Assembly: GCA_900317905.1 (NCBI GenBank)
Contig: ONIN01000010.1
Location: 1-59,845, forward strand
DNA from: an uncultured Eubacteriales bacterium
GTDB taxonomy: Bacteria > Bacillota > Clostridia > Oscillospirales > Oscillospiraceae
Reading direction: 5' to 3'
Length of the DNA: 59,845 nt
Below are positions 16,792-24,900 of this stretch, piece after piece. A program made the position numbers and the translations under genes. How positions within the stretch are numbered: position 1 is the stretch's first letter; the number at the start of each line of letters is the position of its first letter. The notes under the pieces are model-generated. The model was not told the origin of the DNA, did not search any database, and was given only the letters and a program-made list of their open reading frames with translations.

Positions 16792-17760
16792 ATGGAACAT
16801 CTGGAATGTTTGGAAAAGCGCCTCGCCGTCCTCACGGCCATCGGCGCGGCAGGCCTCGCTGCGGTGTGTGGGGTATCTGGCTTTCTCATGGCAGAGGCTA
16901 TGAACCGGCGCGAACCAAAGCTCAGCCGCGAGGTGGCGCAGACGCTGCGGAAAAATGCCATTCCTCCGCAGTACGGCGCCGGGGTCTATGAAGCGCAGGA
17001 GCGTCTCAGAAACGCGCCCCACGAGACCGTGACGACCGAGGGCTATGACCACGCAAAGCTGGTGGGACACTGGTTCCCTTGCGCAGAGCCGAAGCGGATC
17101 ATCCTCGCTGTGCATGGCTGGCGATCCTTCTGGTGGCGTGATTTCGGCCCGATCGCTGACTTCTGGGTACAAAGCGGATGTAGTGTGCTCTACATCGAAC
17201 AGCGCGCCCAGGGCGAGAGCGAGGGCGATTTCATTGGCTTCGGCATGCTGGAGCGCTATGACTGTCTAGACTGGCTCCAGTGGCTGAATGAAAACGGCGG
17301 AAAGGAGCTGCCGATCTATCTCGCCGGGCTCTCCATGGGCGCCACGACCGTGCTTATGACGTCGGATCAGGCGCTACCGAAAAATGTCCGCGGCATCATG
17401 GCCGACTGCGGCTTCACATCTCCCGCCGCCATCTGGCACAAGTTCAAGAAGGAGAATCTGCATCTGCACAATCCCGCCATCGATCAGTTGGCGGATCGCT
17501 ATTGCAACCGAAAAACCGGCATGCACCCTGGCAGTTATTCCACCGTGGACGCGCTGAAAAACAGCCGCGTGCCGGTGCTGCTGATCCACGGCGAAGCCGA
17601 TCGCTTCGTCCCGGTGGAAATGACGATGGAAAACTATGCCGCCTGCGCCGCGCCAAAAGAGCTCCTGATCGTGCCAGACGCCGGCCACGCCATGAGCTAC
17701 GTCACCGCCCGGGAGGAATATGAATCCGCGGTCAAGAAGTTTTGGCAGGCGCACGATTAA
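16792..17760 (+). CDS. Alpha/beta hydrolase, membrane-anchored
   Basis: 322 residues from the ATG after GGAGTGA. A membrane helix (VLTAIGAAGLAAVCGVSGFL) is followed by an alpha/beta hydrolase domain with oxyanion motif LAVHGWRS, nucleophile elbow GLSMGATT, an acid in IHGEADRFVP, and catalytic His in DAGHAMSY. The arrangement is that of the YqkD/peptidase S9-like hydrolases of Firmicutes, with esterase or peptidase activity of unknown substrate. Divergent from tetR. Confidence 0.85.
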   Translation: MEHLECLEKRLAVLTAIGAAGLAAVCGVSGFLMAEAMNRREPKLSREVAQTLRKNAIPPQYGAGVYEAQERLRNAPHETVTTEGYDHAKLVGHWFPCAEPKRIILAVHGWRSFWWRDFGPIADFWVQSGCSVLYIEQRAQGESEGDFIGFGMLERYDCLDWLQWLNENGGKELPIYLAGLSMGATTVLMTSDQALPKNVRGIMADCGFTSPAAIWHKFKKENLHLHNPAIDQLADRYCNRKTGMHPGSYSTVDALKNSRVPVLLIHGEADRFVPVEMTMENYAACAAPKELLIVPDAGHAMSYVTAREEYESAVKKFWQAHD

Positions 17761-17774
17761 GCGCGCTCAGGTTG

Positions 17775-18431
17775 TCAAAGCAGATATTGATACACGGCCC
17801 AGAAGTGGCAAAACGTCCCGAGCAGGCAGAAGATATGAAAGACGCTGTGGCGGTAGCGCTTGGATTTCCCGACGCCGTACAGCACCGCGCCGATGGAATA
17901 CATCACGCCGCCCAGCACCATATAAAGCATCCCCGTCGGCCCGATCGTCTGCAGGAGCGCAGGCACGCCGATGAGGATCGACCAGCCGCTGAGCAGATGG
18001 CACACGACGCTCGCCACCTGATAGCGATCCACGTCGATCGCTGTGAGGACGATGCCCAGCGCGGTAAAGAGCGCCACGACGCCGAGCAGGATCCAGCCCT
18101 CGCTGCCGCCGACGCCCAGCAGCGCCACCGGCAGATAGGTGCCGAACACCAGCAGATAGACGTTGCAGTGGTCGATGACCCGCATTACCTTTTTCCCCGC
18201 GAGGCGCGGCGAGAGCGCATGGTAAACGCAGGACACGGTATAAAGCTGAATCATCGCAACGCCGAAGAGCGTCACCGTGACGATCGGCAGCGCGCCCTGC
18301 GCGCGAATCGCCAGCAGCGCCAGCGCCGCCGCGCTCAAAAGCGCGCCGAGACCATGCGTCACGGCATTGCAGATCTCTTCTCCCATCGTGTAATCCGGAA
18401 TGCTGACCGTGTGTTTTCTGATCTGGTCCAT
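17775..18431 (-). CDS. Hemolysin III / PAQR-family membrane protein
   Basis: 218 residues with seven membrane helices and the family His/Asp positions: NAVTHGLGALL, SCVYHALSPR, VIDHCNVYLLVFGTY, VCHLLSG and HSVFHIFCLLGTFCH. These residues form a zinc site in the PAQR superfamily. The physiological role in bacteria is unclear; some members affect membrane lipids. The stop lies 14 bases from the convergent hydrolase gene. Confidence 0.9.
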   Translation of the reverse strand: MDQIRKHTVSIPDYTMGEEICNAVTHGLGALLSAAALALLAIRAQGALPIVTVTLFGVAMIQLYTVSCVYHALSPRLAGKKVMRVIDHCNVYLLVFGTYLPVALLGVGGSEGWILLGVVALFTALGIVLTAIDVDRYQVASVVCHLLSGWSILIGVPALLQTIGPTGMLYMVLGGVMYSIGAVLYGVGKSKRYRHSVFHIFCLLGTFCHFWAVYQYLL

Positions 18432-18443
18432 TTCGATTCCTCC

Positions 18444-19187
18444 TTACGGATGCGGCTTGCCTTCCCGGTAAGCCGCCATGATCTCCCGGAACACTTCGCC
18501 CGGATAGGGCGGCGTCCATACGATCGCGTTTGCGCCTGCCAAAACCGTTTGCTCCAGACTTTCGTCGCTCGGGCCGCAGGTGGCAATGAGCGGCAGATTC
18601 GGAAACTGCGTGCGCAATTTCTTCACAACCTCTGGCGTCTGCGCGCCTGCAGCCACATGGATGATGCTGGCACCGCTTCGGATGCGCTCACGGGCTCCCT
18701 CCGCATTGACCGCCGTTACGATAATCGGAATATCAACTGCGTCGGCAAGTTCGCGCACAACCAGATTGGAAGTCGGCGCATTGACGACGACACCACTGGC
18801 CCCCTGCATTTCGGCAAACATCGCAAGGTTTACTACGCGTTTTCCTTGCGTAAGACCGCCGCCGACGCCGGCAAACACAGGAATATCAGCGGCATGGATC
18901 AGCGCCTCGGTGATGATCGGCTGCGGCGTGTAAGGATATACTGCGAAAACCGCGTCCGCGTCTACGTTGCGAATGGTCGCGATGTCCGTGGAGAATACGA
19001 TCGAGCGAATGCGCTTGCCAAAGATGACGATTCCGCTGCAGGCGCTGATCTTCTGCGGGACGCGCAGCGCAAAGCTGCGCAGCTTCCCGTTGATCTGCGG
19101 CGCGCTCGTCTGTCCGGCTTCCGTTTCAAAAATCACGCGAGAGGCTCTCGCGATCTCTTCCTCCCGGCGCTGTCTGAGTCTTCCCAT
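18444..19187 (-). CDS. Conserved TIM-barrel protein, often labelled hydrolase
   Basis: 247 residues from the ATG after AAAGGAGATG; an upstream ATG at 19214 lacks a site. It has a charged N-terminus (RLRQRREEEIARASRV) followed by a beta/alpha barrel with a Gly-rich turn (FAGVGGGLTQGKRVVN), GVVVNAPTSN, and GANAIVWTPPYPGE, which resembles phosphate-binding loops of IMP dehydrogenase-like barrels. The family is widespread in Clostridia and is usually labelled hydrolase without biochemical proof. It lies 13 bases upstream of the hemolysin III gene and is probably co-transcribed with it. Confidence 0.7.
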   Translation of the reverse strand: MGRLRQRREEEIARASRVIFETEAGQTSAPQINGKLRSFALRVPQKISACSGIVIFGKRIRSIVFSTDIATIRNVDADAVFAVYPYTPQPIITEALIHAADIPVFAGVGGGLTQGKRVVNLAMFAEMQGASGVVVNAPTSNLVVRELADAVDIPIIVTAVNAEGARERIRSGASIIHVAAGAQTPEVVKKLRTQFPNLPLIATCGPSDESLEQTVLAGANAIVWTPPYPGEVFREIMAAYREGKPHP

Positions 19188-19343
19188 AGCAGCATCTCCT
19201 TTCGCATTTTTCAAATTATTTTATCTGGTTTTCAAAACTATGTTAAACGGTTTGGCGGTGTTTGTCAAGTGTTTTTCAACAATGCATCTTGCGTTTTTGA
19301 CCTGCACGTGATATTCTACAGACAGAAAACGAGGTGATTGAGC

Positions 19344-19844
19344 ATGGAAGCAGAGCTGAACTCCATCTGCGAGACGCTCGCGGCGCGGACGCTGCCGCGC
19401 TGGGAGGCGCTGCCGGATCTGGAACTCTATATGGATCAGGTGACGTCGCTGGTCGGGCGTTATCTGCAGGACGACCGGGGGCTGACCGCCTCCATGGTGA
19501 ACAATTACGTCAAGCACAAGGTCATGCCCGCGCCGGTTCGGAAAAAGTACACGCGGGAGCATCTGGCCTATCTGATCGTGATCTGCACGCTCAAGCCCGT
19601 GCTGCCCATCTCGACCATCCGGCAGATGATGGACGATGAGCTCGCTGAACAGGAGCTGCCGCCGTTTTACGATGCGTTCTGCGATCTGTTTGAGGAGAGC
19701 TGCCAGGAGACGGCAAAGCGTCATCTGAAACACAAGACCGCATCCCGCGCAGGCATCCTTTGCCGGGCGGCGCTGTATGCCGGTGCGGAGCAGTCCCTCG
19801 CACTGCAAACCGCAGCCGCTCAGCCGGAAGAAGAGAAGGAATAA
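19344..19844 (+). CDS. DUF1836 protein
   Basis: 166 residues from the ATG after GAGGTGATTG. It contains the DUF1836 pattern: VNNYVKHKVMPAPVRKKYTR, an HTH-like part, then REHLAYLIVICTLKPVLPIS and a helical C-terminus. The family is Firmicute-specific and MerR-like in its first half, so a DNA-binding role is likely but unproven. A TTG two codons upstream is ignored. Confidence 0.85.
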   Translation: MEAELNSICETLAARTLPRWEALPDLELYMDQVTSLVGRYLQDDRGLTASMVNNYVKHKVMPAPVRKKYTREHLAYLIVICTLKPVLPISTIRQMMDDELAEQELPPFYDAFCDLFEESCQETAKRHLKHKTASRAGILCRAALYAGAEQSLALQTAAAQPEEEKE

Positions 19845-19846
19845 AT

Positions 19847-19868
19847 GGAGCCGCATTGCTGCGGCTCC
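19847..19868. terminator. Convergent hairpin between DUF1836 and tnpV genes
   Basis: GGAGCCGCA and TGCGGCTCC form a perfect 9-bp stem. The T-tract is poor on both strands, so terminator function is uncertain. Confidence 0.5.
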
Positions 19869-19874
19869 TGCTGA

Positions 19875-20237
19875 TTAGGTTGTAAGCTCGTCCCAAACGA
19901 TTTCCTCAGCTCTAGATCGGATGCTGTTCATTCGCCCGACCCACTCCATCTGGTTCTCGGCTTTCATCTGCTCTGTGATGCTTTCCTGCGCTGCCATCTG
20001 CAACATCATACGATCCAGCAATTCCACGGCGCAGCGTTCCGTTTCTTCCACGTGCGCTGCCAGTTTGCCGGAGAACAGCAACTGCGTATACAGGGTGCGA
20101 TTTGCCGTTTTCAGATGATGCAGGTACCGTCTGCCCCAGGCACCGATCTGTGGTGTTTCCGGCGCGATCAGATCCGGAATCAAATAACCGTTTTCCTCGT
20201 GGTACGTTCCGCCGTTCTTTTCATAAAATGACTTCAT
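19875..20237 (-). CDS. tnpV: TnpV-like transposon-associated protein
   Basis: 120 residues from the ATG after GGAGG. It matches the TnpV type found on clostridial integrative and mobilizable elements: a GGTYHEENGYLIPDL start, a Tyr/Leu-rich middle (YTQLLFSGKLAAHVEETE) and AENQMEWVGRMNSIRSRAEE near the end. TnpV occurs with element recombinases but its function is not established. No recombinase is next to it; the nearest is the integrase 14 kb away, so it may be the other end of that element or a separate relic. Confidence 0.85.
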   Translation of the reverse strand: MKSFYEKNGGTYHEENGYLIPDLIAPETPQIGAWGRRYLHHLKTANRTLYTQLLFSGKLAAHVEETERCAVELLDRMMLQMAAQESITEQMKAENQMEWVGRMNSIRSRAEEIVWDELTT

Positions 20238-20279
20238 TAGTGTATCCTCCATTTTCAGTAAGAATTGAGGTGACTTTGT

Positions 20280-20300
20280 GGCTACAGTTTGGCTACAAAA
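20280..20300. repeat. Second GGCTACA doublet (candidate element end)
   Basis: GGCTACA-GTTT-GGCTACAAA has the same orientation and spacing as the doublet at 4507-4526 beside the integrase. It lies 43 bases upstream of the tnpV start. In the 20238-20527 gap it is followed by TACGAATAA (20403) and by a hairpin repeat. Confidence 0.4.
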
Positions 20301-20413
20301 ATTCCGAAGAACCTTTGGAGACCACGGAATTTGCGGATAAAATGGACGAAAAGCGAATTTTGAATGCGGTTTTTCACAGGCTGTCAAGGTCTGAGAGTAG
20401 AGTACGAATAAGA

Positions 20414-20458
20414 GATCCCATCAGCGAGCCCGTCTCCGGGCTCGCTATTTTGTTGCGG
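20414..20458 (+). repeat. Hairpin repeat family A, copy 1 (terminator plus -35 box)
   Basis: GATCCCATC, then AGCGAGCCCG-TCTC-CGGGCTCGCT and ATTTTGTTGCGG. A near-identical 43-base copy is at 27046-27088. The hairpin plus T-run is a terminator, and the trailing TTGCGG forms the -35 box of the next promoter. Confidence 0.8.
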
Positions 20459-20481
20459 AATGGGCTCTGCTCTGCTATAAT
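20453..20481 (+). promoter_or_regulatory. Promoter of the orphan response regulator
   Basis: TTGCGG, 17 bases, then a perfect TATAAT. The -35 box is the last part of repeat A. Confidence 0.7.
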
Positions 20482-20527
20482 GCGATTAAACTGCTGGACA
20501 TCTGATGGACGAAAGGAGGTGCCGGTC

Positions 20528-21334
20528 ATGCGGATTTTGTGCGTGGATGACGATGCTTCGTCTCTGCGGCAGACCATTGCCCTGTGCCGAAGGCTGGAAC
20601 AGCAGCCGGAGGTCATGGGCTTCACCGATCCGGAGTCTGCCCTCGAGGATCTGGAGACATGGGCCGCGGACGTCGCCATTCTGGACATCCGGATGCCGGA
20701 GATGGACGGCCTCGCCCTGGCAAAGGAGATCCAGGCCCGCGCCCCCGAAACCGCCATTCTCTTTCTCACGGCGCACCCGGAATATGCCGTGGAGGCCTTC
20801 CGGCTGCATGTCTCCAGGTATCTGCTCAAGCCGCTCGACCCGGAACGGCTCCGGGAAGAGGTGGACTACGCCCTCCGGGGCAAGCCCGCCGCGCCGCCCC
20901 CCATTGAGGCCCAGACCTTCGGGGAATTTGAGCTTTTGGTCAACGGCGCGCCGGTGCATTTTCAGCGCTCCAAGGCCAAGGAGCTGCTGGCCTATCTGAT
21001 CGACCGGCAGGGCCGCAGCGTGTCCAGAGCCGGGATCTTCGCCGCCCTCTGGGAGGACGAGCAGTACGACCGGTCGCGGCAGAAATATCTGGACGTGGTG
21101 ATCCGCTCGCTGCGGCAGACGCTGGAGGCCAACGGCGCAGGCGAGATCCTGGAATTGAAGCATGGCATGCTGCGGGTCCGGCCGGAGACGCTCCGCTGTG
21201 ACCTGTTCCGTTTTTTCCAGGGAGAGGCGGCGGCCATCGAAGCCTACCGCGGGGAATACATGAACGCCTACCCCTGGGGCAGCAACACCGAGGCGATCCT
21301 GGTGCAGATCTCCCAGAGCCGCCACACCCACTGA
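20528..21334 (+). CDS. Orphan response regulator with OmpR/SARP-type winged helix
   Basis: 268 residues from the ATG after AAAGGAGGTG. Residues 1-120 form a receiver domain: acidic pocket CVDDDASS, phosphoacceptor Asp in AILDIRMPEMDG, Thr in FLTAHPE and Lys in LLKPLD. Residues 130-225 form a winged helix of the Trans_reg_C/SARP type (GEFELLVNGAPVHFQRSKAK, then RQKYLDVVIRSLRQTLE). A short remnant resembling the BTAD domain ends the protein. No histidine kinase is nearby. The next gene is the large surface protein, which may be a target (inference). Confidence 0.85.
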   Translation: MRILCVDDDASSLRQTIALCRRLEQQPEVMGFTDPESALEDLETWAADVAILDIRMPEMDGLALAKEIQARAPETAILFLTAHPEYAVEAFRLHVSRYLLKPLDPERLREEVDYALRGKPAAPPPIEAQTFGEFELLVNGAPVHFQRSKAKELLAYLIDRQGRSVSRAGIFAALWEDEQYDRSRQKYLDVVIRSLRQTLEANGAGEILELKHGMLRVRPETLRCDLFRFFQGEAAAIEAYRGEYMNAYPWGSNTEAILVQISQSRHTH

Positions 21335-21344
21335 AAATCGACAA

Positions 21345-21386
21345 AAAGTACCCTTTTCCGACCGATCGGAAGAGGGTACTTTTTTT
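21345..21386 (+). terminator. Rho-independent terminator of the response regulator
   Basis: AAAGTACCCTTTTCCG and CGGAAGAGGGTACTTT form a 16-bp stem with one mismatch, followed by a T-tract. Confidence 0.9.
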
Positions 21387-21916
21387 GCGCAGCGTGGATT
21401 TCAGACACAGAATTCGATTTGAGAAAAAAATTACAAAAAGTTCACGATTATATGGTAACATTTTCCAAATTATGTGACAGTTTGTGGGACATTTGATGGA
21501 CAGTACAGCATATACTTCGAAAAGTTGATTTTCAAAGGAAAATCACAACATCTTGTGCAATTGTATATTTTATATGTGAAGTGTTGCATTCTGCACAGGA
21601 TCGACAGGCATTGTGCACTGTCACGGGATGGATATTCGTGGATGGTTCCGCTGATATTACCAGAGACGGGGGAAGCTCCTTTCTCCCCTGTCTCCGACGC
21701 GGGTTCGGCCCGCGAGTTTGGGGGTGCACGGCGTTTGCCCCGAAAGCGAACGCCGTGCGGTTTTCCCAAACAGGTTTTCCACCTGTCATTGCGAACCAGT
21801 TACCGACGTCACTGGTGTGGCAATCCGTCTCCCGCCTCCCCTGTTCTGTCAAGTAAATTTTTCACATAGATTGTACGTAAAACCCCCAAAAATCAAAAAG
21901 GAAGGAACGAAGCAAA
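21387..21916. other. Intergenic region with stacked hairpins and a dispersed repeat
   Basis: This 530-base gap before the VWA gene holds no convincing gene. It contains three nested or adjacent hairpins (CGCGGG/CCCGCG at 21698-21714; GCACGGCGTT/AACGCCGTGC at 21726-21758 inside GTTTGGG/CCCAAAC) and copy 1 of dispersed repeat B at 21784-21828. Several short frames cross it in all directions, none with a ribosome site. Confidence 0.7.
21784..21828 (+). repeat. Dispersed palindromic repeat B, copy 1
   Basis: A 45-base imperfect palindrome: ATTGC and GCAAT outer arms, ACCAGT and ACTGGT inner arms, centre CGACGTC. Two more copies lie at 41359-41403 and, inverted, 41499-41537. It looks like a REP-type or small MITE element. 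I recall near-identical sequences between genes of related gut Clostridia; this was not searched. Confidence 0.75.
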
Positions 21917-24900
21917 ATGAAGAAAAGAATGCTATGCTGGCTCCTTGCGCTGGTCATGGTCTTCAGCCTGCTGCCCGCGTTCGGAATGAATGCAGCGGCG
22001 GCTGATACTGCAGTTAGTGTCATCGGTAGCTTGACCGACACAAGGATTACTCTCAGCGCAACAACGAGCAACACCGGGAATAATGCTTATTCGTGGTCTG
22101 CCAGCGGAGATACGATTACCGGCTATGCAGCAGGTACCGGTAATCAGTATACCGGCACTGATACCACGACAGTTATTACGATAACGAATAACTCTTCCGG
22201 GAAAGCGAAAATTTCGTTTCACTATACGATGACGCCGACTGCCGAGAATAACAGCAATTATTATGGTCATATGAACATTAACGGCGGAAGCGATATCGGC
22301 GGAGGAAGCAGTTCTGCTGTTCAGGAAGACAACTTTGTCAGCGGCGAACTTGAGCACGGACAGTCTGTCACGGTGTCTCTCTTTGCTTATAAAGGATCTG
22401 GCTATGGTCGCCGTGTGGACGTCGAGCTTTCCAGAGTCACGCTGACGCCTGTTGGCGGCACCAACCCCGACGATCCTCCGCTCAACCCCGATGACATCGT
22501 GGACGGCAACTTCGTCTACTCCCCGGCGCAGACCGGCCTGCACGTCGGCGACGACATCGACCTGAGCCAGACCTACTATGTCAATGTGGACGGCCAGTGG
22601 AAGGAAGTCTCCATCTCCAAGGACACCTACTACTCCGAGAAGACCGGCGACACTTACAACCACTACGTACAGAAAACCGAGAAGTCTGACGGCTTCTACG
22701 GCGACGCGGATCCCATCACCGGCTGGACGCCCATCACCGGCGACGGCATGTACTACATGAAGGACCACAACACCTTCCTGCAGGTGCAGTCCGTGCAGGG
22801 CAACCTGACGCATTATGCCTATTCCAACAAGCTCATTGCCAGCAAGAGCAATGAGGCGGACGGTCTGGTCACCGGCCCCAGCGAGTCCATCGGCGGCTGG
22901 ACAACCGGCGATACCACGGCAATCGTTGTGGAGAGAGACGGCACGCAGCATCAGGTAAAGTATGCCAATAAGGGCTCCACGTTCCACTATAATATGTTCG
23001 TCTACTACATGGACGGCGATCAGGCAGTATACCTGACGCAGGGCGCGAATGAGTCCGACGGCGACAGCAAGTACTACAACACCTATCCCACCGATCGCAA
23101 GAGCGACACTCCCGCGCAGGGCGTCGGCAAGTACTACTATACCTATAACAATACCCTCGGCAGCTACGGCGGCAAGGGCTACTACACCGGCACCTATTAC
23201 AAGCCGGGCAATCACGATGGCAAGATCGCGCTGTACTTTGTGGACGGCGGCGAGACCAAATGGCTCAGCACCTCCGGCGTTCAGACCCAGGAGCGCGCCA
23301 GAACCACGGCCATCCACGACCAGCAGGTCGTCTACACCGGCCCCCTGTATCAGCTCCAGACCCTGCAGCGCGCGACCTACTTCTCCTATGAGGGCGGCAC
23401 GCCTGTGGAGAGCCGTCTCGCCGACGACGAGCTGACGAGCCTCACGCTCTATACCCGCAGAATGTCCGGTGAGGCGGAGATCACGGACACCGATCCCGAC
23501 AACGGCACCGGCGCCAACCAGATGGGCACGCTGGTGGACACCACCAACAACTTCAAGGGCAACCTGTTCATCCAGAAGAAGCTCTACCGTGCCGAGAACG
23601 GCACCTACAACATCAAGCTGGAATCCTGGGCGACCGGCAACATGAGCAAGACCGGCGGCGGTGAGCCGACCGATATCGTTCTCGTGGTCGACCTATCGAA
23701 CTCGATGTGGCAGAGCGACACGAAAGATTTGAATGACACAGATGGCTCGGCAATGTATCGCAGCACTGCCGTTATTCGCGCGATTTCCTCCTTCATCGAT
23801 ACTCTGCATGAGGCGGATCCGAACGGTGAGAACTACCGTCTCTCCATTGTGAGCTTCTCCGGCGAGCCCAACAAAGATGGTTATGGGGGTTGGGTTTTCC
23901 TGTTCGACGGCGCGAATCACTACTACAAGACAACCGATATTAATTCTCATGCGAATGCTTCTCTGAAGCCCGTGGACAACGCCGGCGTGACCGCGCTGAA
24001 GCAGTCGATCAATACCACCGAGTTTAAAGAGCCGAAGGGCGACAACACCTATCCGGCGAACGGCCTGGATCTGGCGAAGATCGTTTTGAACAAGAGAACG
24101 ACACACACAGATCGTCCCGCGACCGTCATCATGTTCACGGACGGTGTGCCCGGCACCGGCACGGGCCGCGGCTATTCCAAGTACGCAGACCCCGCGATTG
24201 AAAGTGCGTACGATCTGAAGCACAATTATAATGCCACGATCTACACCGTCGGTCTGTTCAACTTCAATGACGAGAACTTGATGGGTCACTCGCGTGCATC
24301 AGCGTCTGAATATATGGGAACGATTATCGATCCGGGTACTTATAGTGTCAAAGAATATATGGAAGCCGTCTCGTCGAAGTATCCAAATGCTCAGACGGAA
24401 GTGATTCCTGGCTATGCCACACCTTCTGGCGAACAGCCGGCTCGCAGACCTTGCAATTTGACTCCTGAGAACACCGATCAGCAGTATTATTTCAAGGTTG
24501 ATACTTCGCACGGTTCTGTCGGAATCCAGACATTGCTTGATGCATTCGGCTCGATTGCGAGCACTATCGCCGAGACCGACGTTCCGGTCACGACGAGCTC
24601 CATCCTGCGCGACGTGATCAACACCGAGGACTTCGCCCTGCCGAAGTATATTGAAGGCACGACCGTCAAGGCGAGTACCGTGCCCGCGAGCGAGATCAAC
24701 AGCCGCAAGCAGATCTCCTGGGATTACGCCCACGAGGCGCCCGCGACCGGTCTGACGATTTCGGTCGACAGGCTGACCAACATGGACGGCGGCTTCCTCA
24801 AGAGCGTCGACGTCAAGGGCTATGACTATCAGGCGAACTTCTCCGCCCCCGCTGCCGGCACCGCCTCCGCGAAGCTCGGCAACAAGCTCGTTGTCCGAAT

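Noticed and set aside
17742-19337. Open frame of 531 codons across hemolysin III and the TIM-barrel gene
   Set aside because: Runs antisense through two recognisable genes; His/Arg-rich shadow.
21470-21860. Several short frames of 70-130 codons in the gap before the VWA gene
   Set aside because: They overlap each other in all frames and consist of hairpin and repeat sequence; none has a ribosome site.
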